Assembly: GCA_003254905.1 (NCBI GenBank)
Contig: QANU01099484.1
Span: 2,431-66,430 of the forward strand
Length of the DNA stretch: 64,000 nt
DNA from: Nissolia schottii
Taxonomy: Eukaryota; Streptophyta; Magnoliopsida; Fabales; Fabaceae
Direction: 5' to 3'
A model generated the notes under the pieces. That model worked only from the letters and a program-made list of their open reading frames with translations, was not told the origin of the DNA and ran no database searches. Positions 46,367-57,058 of this stretch are shown in pieces (position 1 is the first letter of the stretch; each line of letters opens with the position of its first letter). A program made the position numbers and the translations under genes.

Positions 46367-48478
46367 AATAAAAACAAATATATATGCAGATATCAAATTC
46401 AAACCTTGCTACTGGGTTGTTGGTGTTTCATTTTCTTCAACACGAAAAGATTGAGTAGGATATGCCTTGACAAATTTCTTAAGGGATTAAAAATATTTTA
46501 TATGTATATAACAGAAATATAACTAACATTATATATATTCAAATGACATGACATGATGAGTAGGTATTTAGTTGGATTGAAGATGACATCAGTACACAGA
46601 ACAAGTAACACATGCAAAACTTTAAAATGTACCTTCTTGGTCGTAATTAAATTTAGCATTAAGTGACCTCTAAAATTGTATATTAGGTTGTTATGGACTT
46701 ATTTTTTGACCTCTTACTCATTTTTTTTTTTAGTTTTTAATTAAATAAGGCGTTAAAATTAAGTTGGTTGTTAAAATTCTGTCTTGACCTGTGGTAAGAA
46801 ACATGCATGTAATTAGGAGTATGTAAGTATAACTAACAATCTGTCAATTAGGTAGAGTCAACCTCCCATTATGGTCAAAATACGAAAAACATTTTTATTT
46901 TATTTTTAATTTTGATGGTATAGATAGGAAATCCTTGTCACTATAACTAACTAAAATCTGGACTAGGATTTTAATGCTGCATTTGATTTATTGTGTTTGA
47001 AGTAGAAAACGTAACGCAATTTCATTTCTGACTCGATAATCTTTGTCTGGTTATATATAACCTTATTCACACATAAGATGATAGAAATATCATCTCTCTG
47101 GACTCATTATTGATGTTACTACAAATTTAATGGAAAGAAATTAATTATCGAAACAACCAATATGATGATCATGAATGTCGCCATGAAAGCTTCATTAGTA
47201 TTTGTATTAGAGTATATTAATGTGATGTACGATTAGTATAATTTTTTTTTACACGTGCCCTTTTTTAATAGGGAAGGAAACTAATTCTTTCCGGCGTAAT
47301 AAGACTTGTCATTTTAATCATGTTTTGATAAATTAACAAATTGTTGTTGAGCTTTGCGTTAGGAGGTGAAAGTTAATCACTTTTTGCAAAACATAATTGA
47401 ATATCTGTATAAATTTTTTGAATATTGACAATATATTACAAATAAACTCACCCCCATTGAGTATAAAAGAAAACAATTAAACTCGTTTTTATATATACGA
47501 GTGCTAAGAAGATTATTAATAATTGAGAAATGATATGACGGCACTCATTTTATATAATCTTTAAGTAATTATGTACGTTCACAAAAGTTTGAGTTTTATA
47601 ATGAATTCCATTATAAATAAATTTTTCATGTGGTTGATTAAAGGTTATTTAAAATTGTTGGTACAGTACTATTTTTCTTAATCATGTACATGCATGTTGT
47701 GACTTCTAGGGGGAGAAGGAGACTTATCGTGTAGTCATTGTTTTTATTTTTTAACAATATCATGAATTGAGAAAAATGATTGGTAAAGTTGATAAGAACT
47801 GCTGGTGTTTTTATTTTTTCTCTGTATTACCACGTCACCGCTAACCTATTAATTAATTTGTATTGTTGCCACGCCTACATCATAACAAATAAATAATAGG
47901 GTAATTAGCAAAATTATCTTTGAGATTTTTTAAAATTATACTTTATTTTAAAATGGAGTTTATTTTGGTATCCCATAAAATTTAAGGGTATCGATATCAT
48001 AACATTTAGATTTTGTTACGTGTCTCACTGACTCAAATTGTTTATTGCTTTAAATTTGTGACTGAATCATAATCGTTCAAATATAATAAAATATTAATAC
48101 CTTCCTAGAAGCTAGGGCACCAAAGACAAAGCCTTTTAAAATATGTATAAAATTGTATTATATCCCAACTTTTTACAATAATCTTGGGGTACACCACTTT
48201 TGTATCCACAATATACATACATACATACACTATACACAGTGACGACTACTTGTTATTACACAAGCTTTTTCATATACGAAAATTAAATAAAACCGGATCC
48301 ATGATGCATTAAATGGTGAAAAGTAACTGTCACACTTATTGCTCCTCATTCACACCCCAAGTGCATTGACTCATTCTCTATTCAATACAAACATTTTAAA
48401 ATATATGCACAAACTTTTGTGCACATCTACACAAAAATTTTAACAAACAAAAATAAAAAAATAAGATGAAAATGCAAA
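46367..48478. other. Intergenic DNA, no gene
   Basis: AT-rich. 47525-47690 has a MITE-like texture, and 48195-48250 has CATACATACATACAC words like the 227-bp MITE ends. No coding sequence recognised. Confidence 0.4.
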
Positions 48479-48990
48479 CGAAAACGAAAATGATACGAAG
48501 AAAACTTTGGTGCTTACATGCACAAACTTTTATATAAGCATACACAAAACTTTCTTAAAAGATACACACTTTTGAACACCAAAAACAAAAAATGCGACGA
48601 AAATGAAAATTCTGAGCTCCATAACATCTTACAAACTTTTGTGCTCACATGCACAAACTTTTGAACAAGAGTACACACAACTTTCTTCAAAAATACACAA
48701 ACTTTTGAACAACCAAAAATTAAAAAGATGATGGAAACAAAAATGAAAACTTTGGGATCCATAACTTCTTGCGAACTTTGGTGCTCCCACGCAGAAGTTT
48801 TTCTTCAAAAATACAAACTTTTTTTAAACAATACACAAACTTTTGAACACCTAAAAACAAAAAAAAAAACATGAGAAAAATAAAAATAAAAATTCTGAGA
48901 TTCATAATGTCTTACGAACTTTGATGCTCAACATACATAAACTTTTCTTACAAAATACACAAACTTTTTGATATGTTGCATCTTTGTAAT
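48479..48990. repeat. Tandem repeat, about 140-bp period
   Basis: About three and a half units. CCATAACATCTTACAAAC (48619), CCATAACTTCTTGCGAAC (48759) and TCATAATGTCTTACGAAC (48902) mark equivalent positions. Each unit holds several TGCACAAACTTTT or TACACAAACTTTT words. The open minus-strand frames across it are by-products of the repeat. Confidence 0.75.
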
Positions 48991-49083
48991 CATCTCATTA
49001 GTTTATAATTATCTTCTTCCCTCTTTAGGTTGATCCTCTTAGTTTTAATTGAGGTGTAATTGCTCTCCCTTTTGTATAAAATC

Positions 49084-49183
49084 ATGTGCAATTCATCAAT
49101 AGCACTATACATAAAAAATTCAGTCCACAGTACATGTGCAATTCATCAATAGCACTATACATAAAAAATTCAGTCCACAGTAC
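49084..49183. repeat. 50-bp tandem duplication
   Basis: Two identical 50-base units (49084-49133 and 49134-49183), each starting ATGTGCAATTCATCAATAGC. They are directly upstream of the Copia fragment. Confidence 0.95.
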
Positions 49184-49221
49184 ATTGCCCTACCACCTTA
49201 CTTTCTCTTTGGTTTTTTCTG

Positions 49222-49495
49222 TTTGTAATGCTGGTGTATGTGGATATGATCTACTACTAACTAGCAATGGCATTACAGAAATCAACAGAGTCAAGTGGTC
49301 TTTACATGAGCAATTCACCATCAAGGACCTTGACAATGTCAAATACTTCTTAGACATGGAAGTGGTTTGTTCCAAGAATATTATTTCACTTTACCAAAGA
49401 AAGTATGCTCTAGAATTGATAGAAGATGTTGACCTACTTGCTACAAAACCTGCCTCTACTCCTTGTGATCTAGCAGCGAAGTTATCAGGAACATA
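49222..49495 (+). pseudogene. Copia RT C-terminal fragment
   Basis: Translation contains LLLTSN, FTIKDLDNVKYFLDMEV, YQRKYALELIEDV and KPASTPCD, which follow the YVDD catalytic motif in Copia reverse transcriptases. Just upstream the YVDD itself is visible but split by a two-base insertion (YVDM in one frame, then LLLTSN in another). The gene stops at the TAA at 49493-49495, well before RNase H. Confidence 0.75.
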
Positions 49496-49499
49496 AGAA

Positions 49500-49760
49500 C
49501 ACTTTTTTTTCCCCTCTAATTGTAAATAACACATGCTTATTTATATAGTAATTTAATTGGCAAGTTAGTTTGCTTGTTTTTCATCCAATTGTCGACCTTC
49601 TATAAGTTAGTTAGAGTTGATTAGCTAGCTTTAGCAATTCTCAGTGATAATCTTGAGTTGTGTATATAAACATAATCAATGAAATGAGAGAGAACCTATA
49701 GTTTATTTTCTCACTAATCCTTGAATCATTTCTCTCGACTCTCTCTGCTCACTGACATTG
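49500..49760 (+). repeat. Possible LTR remnant
   Basis: TGTATATAAACATAATCAATGAAATGA-type sequence near 49660-49687 and the following CT-rich stretch have the layout of a Copia LTR R/U5 region. No second copy or PBS was found, so this is tentative. Confidence 0.3.
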
Positions 49761-50126
49761 TCTCGGTAATAGAACTTAAATTTGTTATTAAAGTCTTTAT
49801 GATTCCCTGATCTCTTTCTAATTTATTTACAAGCAATCATATTTTTAAATTTGAATTCATTATTTATAAAAAAAATATTTTTCACACATAAAAAAATATT
49901 TCTATGGTACAAAAATAATTATGTTATGAATATTTCCACTAGTTTAAGATTTTGAATCTCAAACTTAAATAACAACATTAAAACTAAGTTTAGAATGATA
50001 ATTCATGATATAATTCTTTTGAGAACCCCTGAACATAACATTTGAGATTGTAAGTCAATTCACGACCTATCTTTTTCAAGAAATATTGGGATGTGATTTG
50101 GTCCCAAGGAGGAGCAATAAGTTCAT

Positions 50127-50855
50127 TTGACTTCCGCCCAATTAGCCTTTTGCAACGTGGTTTATAAGGTGATCATTACTAAGGTTATTGTTAACCACTT
50201 GAGGCCTTTTCTGGATCATTTGGTTAGCCCACTCCAAGGTAGCTATATTCCTAGGAGAGGGGCCAAGGCGGTGGTGGCTTTTGAGGTGGATCTTAATTAA
50301 GAGTGCTTATTATAGGGTCGATTGGAGTTTTATCCTTTCTACTTTGCGAGATTTTGGGCTTCCTCATAGTCTTGTGCAATTTAACATGTCTTGTGTGACT
50401 TTGTCGTGCACCATCCCATATCACATCTTTTGTTTGCGGATGATGATGTTCTCTTGTTTTTTTAAAGCAAGAAATTCCCAAATAAGATGCGTTATGGATA
50501 CTTTGAAGGTTTTCTTGTAAGGCGTGTGATTTTCTCTCGTAATGTGCAAAGGAGGCGCAGAGACAGTTTTACCAATATTTCTTCTCCTCGTTTTACAACG
50601 GATGTTGGTAAATATTTGGGTTTCAAGCTTATCCAAGGGCGAGCCAAGGAGAATTTTCATGGGTTGTTGGAGAAGATGCAGCCGCGTTTGACTCGTTAGA
50701 AGGGTAAGCTCTTGAATAGAGTTGCATGGGCGTCTGTTTATTGTTCAATCAACACTCCAATCGGTCCCTATTTATAATATGCAAGAGCAGTTGCTCCCTG
50801 CCTCCATTTTTATAACAAGATGAATAATTTGGCTCGAACATTTTTGTGGAAAGTG
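50127..50855 (+). pseudogene. LINE reverse transcriptase remnant
   Basis: Motifs in order: DFRPISL, then after a frameshift CNVVYKVITKVIVNHLRPF and SYIPRRGA. The catalytic box reads HLLFADDDVLLF (FADD codons at 50433-50444, with one extra Asp). After another shift come VGKYLGFKLIQGR and LARTFLWKV. These match the L1-clade RT with conserved spacing. The RT would prime on nicked target DNA. It is inactive here. Confidence 0.8.
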
Positions 50856-50856
50856 T

Positions 50857-52383
50857 CACGGCCTAACTTAGGGTAGTGATCAGCACGCAAGGGGCTAGTT
50901 TCCTTACGGAAGCCTCTGAAACGCTTTTCATAAAAACATGCGCTTTAACTTTAATTAAAATAAAAAAAACATTCTATTTCTGAATAAACATGAACTCTTT
51001 TATATAAAACATAAATATACATGATAAAATACGCAACTGGTCCGAGGATCCTGCATGTATGCAATTGGAGCACTCTAGACATAACTCGATTACAAAATAA
51101 AATAAATTAACAATTCTTATAGGTAGCTTCACCTCAAGGTGAACTGCTGACTCTTGGATTCAGACGTCGCAATGCTGACCATGATCTCTATTCTCTGCTA
51201 CGTTGCTTCGTAACCTAGAACTGGAGGGGGAGGTGAGGGGTGAGAACTCTAGGGAGAGTCTCGGCAAGAGGCCATCTGCACGGCAACATGGGACACTTCA
51301 AAAACACATGGCATGCAGATGCAAAACATAATATATAACAAACATAAAACATTTCTATAATAACTAATACATAAAAGCATTTGAAAATATAATATAATTG
51401 GAGAGTTTTTCTAGATAGACGTTCCGAGCATTACGGTTTAACTGTTTCTGAAATGTTTGGTCTTTACGGTCTTGCCCGTAATTTACATGACATGATACAT
51501 GATACATGACACCGAGTATCACGGGCTGCCATGTCCGGGCTTTACAGTCTTGCCCCTAAATCTACATGAATCCTATTCTACTTTATGATGGTACAAGGTA
51601 TACCAAGGTCAACGTAGATTGTTGCTGATTTACAGTTCTATCCTAGATTTACTCCCATGAAAACAATTTCAAGTACATAACATGATCATCACAACATAAT
51701 CCTTATCATAACATGACTTAATATCCTTAAGTGTTTTATTTTGGAAAAATAAAGGTAAATTAAGATCTCATGCTTAGGGAGGTTCCCAAGTAAGAGAGGT
51801 GCGTCACAATGGACATCTTAAGTACCAAGTCTTGTCCTTAATCAGAACTTTTTCTTAACATAAGTCTTTTTCCACCAGAATTTTTCCTTATCCATTATCT
51901 TTTATTAAGGGTTTAACTAAATAGTGTGAGTATCTATATCATTTAATGCTAATCATACACACATAACATGAATATATTTAATGCAATAAATATGGTCCCA
52001 TGTAGTTCTAAAAATAGTTTCATGATTTTCTAAAAATAGCTTCGTAAATGTCTATCTCATAAATAAAGATTTTCTAAATAAATAATCCGAAGAGAATATC
52101 TAACTAAATAAAAGAATAACTAACTTCATAAATACATAATTAAAATAATAAATTCCACCTCCTAGGATTTTATAAAAACATGCATAAATAAAATAAAAAA
52201 TAAAGTAAATAAATAACTTTTAAAAATAATTACATGGTCTAAAATAGACCGTGAAGAAAGCCACTCACCTTAACATGATTGATCGTTAAGTAGCACTAAG
52301 TTAGAAGCTCCTATAACCTTAAGTGGAGGCACTGCATTCCTCACAAACAAAAGCGAGAGGGAGAAAAGAATAAAAATATAACC
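50857..52383. mobile_element. 1.5-kb insertion in LINE, LTR-like
   Basis: It begins TGTCACGGCCTAACTTAGGG, directly after recognisable LINE sequence, and LINE RNase H coding resumes by 52384 (ELLAIKEGL). Inside are repeated words (GGTCTTGCCC(G/C)TAA, ACATGATACATGATACATGA) and no coding frame. The TG start suggests an LTR, possibly solo, but a matching CA end and target duplication were not found. Confidence 0.35.
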
Positions 52384-52870
52384 GGAGCTTTTGGCCATAA
52401 AGGAAGGGCTTCACATTGCTTGGAATTTGAGATTTTGGAAGGTTTGGTGCGAAACAGAATTGTAGTGAGGCTTAGGCTCTCATTACTTCTTCGGATCTTC
52501 CATTCTTCATGCCATTCGTGATTTGATTAGGAGAGATTGGGACGTTCATGTTGAGTGGGTTATGCGATTGGCAAATGGAGTGACTGATTTTCTTGCTAAG
52601 ATACAAAAATGCTACATGTACATCCAATTTCATACACCCATACATACACCATTAATAATGTACAAACTTTATTCTCACGAGTGCACAAACATTACAAACT
52701 TGTAAATAATACTCTCAATTATACTTAATTAAGTGCACAAACATTACCTGAATTAAAACACAAACTTTATGTATATAAGTACGAGGTGTATGTATGGTGT
52801 ATGATTTTTGGTGTACGTGTAGCATAACTCGCTAAGATATTGGCGCTCGAGCTAGTGAAAGGGTGCATCT
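52384..52870 (+). pseudogene. LINE RNase H-like remnant
   Basis: ELLAIKEGLHIAWNLRFWKV and, after frameshifts, IRDLIRRDWDVHVEWVMRLA with NGVTDFLAK resemble the C-terminal RNase H domain of plant L1 elements (AxxxGLxxAW ... HVxRxxNxxADxLA). The MITE at 52604 interrupts it after LAK, and the sequence resumes with the duplicated bases. Confidence 0.65.
52604..52830 (-). mobile_element. 227-bp MITE family, copy E
   Basis: Exactly 227 bp. It starts CAAAAATGCTACATGTACA and ends GTACGTGTAGCATAACTC. It is flanked by GCTAAGATA at 52595-52603 and 52831-52839, a perfect 9-bp duplication. The interrupted LINE sequence reads on across the site, which proves insertion. Confidence 0.9.
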
Positions 52871-52921
52871 TTGGAGTGAGTCACCCATGGGAGTCTTGCC
52901 TCAACCAAAAAAAAAAGAAAA

Positions 52922-55900
52922 ATTCAATCCCAATTCTAAAAGAATTGAAATTGAATTTGAATTATGTTACAATTTCAATCTTGACATCCAAACAAACTCT
53001 AATAATAATATCGATAAAATGGGTTAGGAGCATTTTGAGAATAATTATTGCATATATTTCCCAAAAATATGTATTATAATTCAAACAAATTGATTCTTTA
53101 ACTAGTTTCAAGTAATCTCAAAAAAAAAAAACTTTCATAAGAATTTTTTTTTATAATGCGAAACAGACATTGTTTTAAAATATCACTAAGAAGGTGATTA
53201 TTGTTTTAAAGTTTCAAATCTTGATCATCCAAACACCCGCCCCCCCAATGGTTTCAGCAGCATGCATGGGAAAAATTAAGTTCAGCATCGATTAGCTTGA
53301 GAAACCTGGCTTGCCCGGAGACATGATTAATTTGTGTAGCGAAATTCTGGGACTTTAGAAAAATCATAAATTTTTATTGGAGGGATATTGAAAGGAACAT
53401 GTTATTAACATGTATTTGATTTTGAATAATATATATCTTAAAGCTCTTTTATGCATCAAAATTAATTTCTTAATTAAACTATTCAAACTAAATAGGTTGG
53501 TTTTGTTGTAAATGAGTCCACAATAACACGTTTCATTAATTTATTGCTAATATAAGGATGTAATGACTTCAGTTACAAAGAGGTAAACTCAAGAGAGTAG
53601 TATACTTAAAAGTTATGGTAAATAATGGGAACAGCTTGGAGTCATTTTTTTTTACGTTTTGAAAAGGTAGAGTTTTCGTATTATTTTGCTTTCAAGGTAA
53701 ATCAAGAGAGAGTATAGACCACTCACGGAAGGTGGGAACTCAAATTTTAAAGAAGTTATTCTTTGCGTGGAATGTTATAATCTACAACAAAATTTAGACA
53801 ACTACTATATTTCACAAGATTACGGGTCTAGTTATGCTCACATTTTTTCTCTCATATGACGGGACTCATACTTTTTTTATAAGAGAGTTGTATGATTATT
53901 ATACAAGTAACATTTTATTTCTTTGCTATCATTTTTGTAGAAATAATGTAAAATCATAATGTCCATTAATGAAATCAAATAAATATCATAATATTGTGAT
54001 AAAAGATATGAAATCGCCGCAAAACGTAAAATAAAATTGTCGCTAATTGTCAATTTCTTTTTGTGACAAAATCCCAAATTTTGTTGTTATAGATTTTCAT
54101 TGTCGACTTTGTCTTTGTGAAAAATCTAAAATAAAAATTTGGCCAAAATTGTCTCTACAAAATATAAAAGTAAATTTTTTGGTCAAAATCACCCCGACAA
54201 AATACAAAAATCAGTCACGTTATTCTTTTTATTATACGTCATGCAAAGAGACACCGGAGTGAATTTTGTATCTTACATAGATGATTTTGACCAAATTTTT
54301 TTGTTAGTGGCAAAATTAACCAAAATGAAAATTTACACCCACGAAATTGAGGTTGTGAAGATTTTTTGGAATATATATTGTGATCTCAAATAAATAAATA
54401 AATAAAGAACGGTGCAGCGGCAAAATGGTTGCACTATACTTCTTTTAAACCCTGTATTTTAGTGGCGATAATATTTAGAGGTTAATACAAATAAACGAAA
54501 AAAAAGAAAAGAAAAAGAACAGAATGTGGACGTTCTATGATGCATCTTTCTAGTTGTTTCTACGCGTATGCAGGTAATTTAATTACAGCTGCAACATTCA
54601 TCATTGCTATCGTTGCTAAAACTGCTCAAGTCACTAACGATGTATATATAGAGAAAAGGATTCAAATGAGACCCACGAAGAGACAAATAGATTGGTTATC
54701 TTAATTTCGTTTTTCCACTTAATGAATAATCTCATTGATCAAATCAATATACTTTCTGCTGAATAATAAGATCATCTAGGGTCGATTTCACATTGTTCTT
54801 CCTTTGTGGATCACAAACAGAATCGCGCTGTAAATCACACAATCTTTTCGAGTCAATCATGACTCCGAAAAATTTTATGTGGCATTGGTTACGAAATGGC
54901 CAAAGCCCAAAAGGCATGATCTTCCGCGAATGGTAAATGCATCTTTCATGACGCAAATAGATAAAGAGTGCATGTGAGTTCAAGGATGGCTTGAATTAGT
55001 GGCGATCCCCCTTTTATTTATTCATACGTTTCTCACTTACGAATTTGAAAAATTCCATTTAAAAACAAAAAATTTAATCTTGCCAGCCAAGGTTATAAAT
55101 AATACCGTCCCCCCTCACAAATTTAATTTCTAATTATTAAGACAAAGAAATAACCTGTAATGAGGTGAAATTGTGATGGATTGAATTATGGATATAATAG
55201 AAATAATTGTGGTATTTTCTGCATTTGAGGTGTTTGGAATTACCATGAAATGGATAGAGATGAAAAATACTTCTTAAGGAAGGAGATGATTAAGAAAGAA
55301 ATCCTATAGAGAGAAGATAGGATAAGCCAATACAAATTTTCCATGCCTTCTCATTCTCCTCTTCCCCCTATTTATAATAAATTTGGCTCCACTAATTGGA
55401 TAAATTCCTAATTCGGACCTTTATTTACTTAGGTCTGTTCCATAACCGTTTAATATTTAAAATTGCAAGAGTAATGTTTTCCACGACTTAGAACACTACG
55501 AGTGAGCTCGTATGTACGAGACTCTCATTTCTTTCTTCTATTGATTTCTTAAGTTTTCAAAGCAACCTCTCTATTTACAATTTTTTTGTTTTTGCCATCC
55601 CTTCTATCTCATTAAACAAATACAAGCTAAACAAATTCTTAACTACACGCTTGGTATGATGACATTTCACTTAAAACTACTATTGTCTTCATTTAACACG
55701 CAAAACATATTATTGAAGTGGTCCTAATGCACCTTAATTAGTGCCTACTCTAGGAAAAGAGAATGTTTTTTCACCATGACTTCGAGAGTGTGAACGAGGT
55801 TAATGAAAGTTGCACGTTCGTATTCATAGTAAAATTGAAAATGTCAAGAAATGAAAAAATGAAGAGAAAAAGAGTGAGTTGGTGCTGTTGTCACAATTGG

Positions 55901-56200
55901 TTGTAATTTTAATGTTTGGGGGGAGGGGTGTGTGTGTATGGTTCATACGCTATGACTTGTGCTATTGCTATTTTTGGGGGTGAAGGGAGTTTCTGAGATA
56001 GTGGAGCATCTCACGCTTCAAGCCCAAGCAAAGGCAAGGTCGATGAGGTGGCGCTTTCAGAACGAGGCCCTAGCACGTGTGGACCATCTCGGCTTCCCTC
56101 ATTGACGCGTGTGCCCTGCCACTACGGTTGCCAAGAATTGTAGTGAAAATAAATAGAAATTAGAAAAATAAATGAGAGAGGCTAATTGAGATAGTGGGGT
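52922..56200. other. Intergenic DNA, no gene
   Basis: 53990-54480 has GTGGCGA/TCGCC and GACAAAAT words like a non-autonomous CACTA derivative, without clear ends. 54744-54983 has an open minus frame (YHSRKIMPFGLWPF...) that I cannot place. 55480-56100 precedes the MYB gene. Confidence 0.4.
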
Positions 56201-56357
56201 TTGAGGACTTTTTGTTTTTTCTCTTTTTGGGTTTTTTTTTTTAATTATTATTATAAGTTTAGGAGGGGGATTGAATTCTTTTTGTATATAAATAAGTAGG
56301 TGGTGGTGCTCTATCCCAAACTTGTTTATTGTGCATATTCTTAGGAAAACTCTTGAT

Positions 56358-56388
<31 letters not shown>

Positions 56389-56402
56389 GTCTCTGTCTGT
56401 GT
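56074..56402 (+). promoter_or_regulatory. MYB gene promoter and leader
   Basis: A G-box CACGTG lies at 56074-56079. TATATAAATA at 56285-56294 is a good TATA box, putting the transcript start near 56320. A CT microsatellite (56357-56402) would fall in the 5' leader. The ATG and first exon are expected inside the gap that follows. Confidence 0.55.
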
Positions 56403-56537
56403 CTATATATCAGTTGTTGAGTCGTCTTGTGTATTGGGGGAGGATCATTGATCATTGATCATTGGTCATTCTCATTTCCTAGTTAGACCCTTTGTTTGGC
56501 ATTTTGGAGAGAGCAAGAGAGGGAAAAAAAAAAAAAA

Positions 56538-56744
56538 NNNNNNNNNNNNNNNNNNNNNNNNNNNNNNNNNNNNNNNNNNNNNNNNNNNNNNNNNNNNNNN
56601 NNNNNNNNNNNNNNNNNNNNNNNNNNNNNNNNNNNNNNNNNNNNNNNNNNNNNNNNNNNNNNNNNNNNNNNNNNNNNNNNNNNNNNNNNNNNNNNNNNNN
56701 NNNNNNNNNNNNNNNNNNNNNNNNNNNNNNNNNNNNNNNNNNNN
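56538..56744. other. Assembly gap (207 N)
   Basis: Unresolved bases preceded by a run of A. Open frames reported across it are artefacts. It very probably hides MYB exon 1. Confidence 0.99.
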
Positions 56745-57058
56745 GGGGAAGAGAATGGCTTGGATGTGGGAAAATCTTGCAAAGGGGTCCATAAGGTTTT
56801 TGCAACTTGGTCCAATGGCCTTGCTTGCTGCCTCTCTCTATGCCATGCTCATTTTCTTCCCATTTCATGGGTCTCTATTTAGAGGAAAAGAAACCAAACG
56901 TATTCTTATGACTTTGAATGTGGCTTAAGCATTTTAGTTACAAGGAGGCAAGAAATATTAAGAGCTTGCCACATGTTTTCATCTGTGCCTTTCAATTCCA
57001 AAAATGCTCAGAAGAAAGTGATCCTTCAATTGAATTTTAACGTGGCCACTTCATGCAG

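Larger units (their letters stand above)
50110..52921 (+). mobile_element. L1-type LINE, interrupted
   Basis: RT segments lie at 50127-50855 and an RNase H-like segment at 52384-52870, ending in an A-rich tail (AACCAAAAAAAAAAGAAAAA, about 52904-52921). Between them lies an unrelated 1.5-kb stretch (50857-about 52383), and a 227-bp MITE splits the 3' part at 52604-52830. It is a truncated non-LTR retrotransposon with a host of stops and frameshifts. Confidence 0.75.

Noticed and set aside
48514..48905. Two minus-strand ORFs with Lys-Val-Cys repeats
   Set aside because: They come from the 140-bp tandem repeat. The repeated peptide follows the DNA period, and there is no start context or homologue I know.
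54744..54983. 79-codon minus-strand ORF with MPFGLWPF
   Set aside because: The word recalls the MPFGL of Gypsy reverse transcriptase, but no other RT motif lies in the right place, so it was not called.
56455..56928. Several open frames spanning the N gap
   Set aside because: Unknown bases are read as open codons, and nothing real is supported on either side except the MYB gene.
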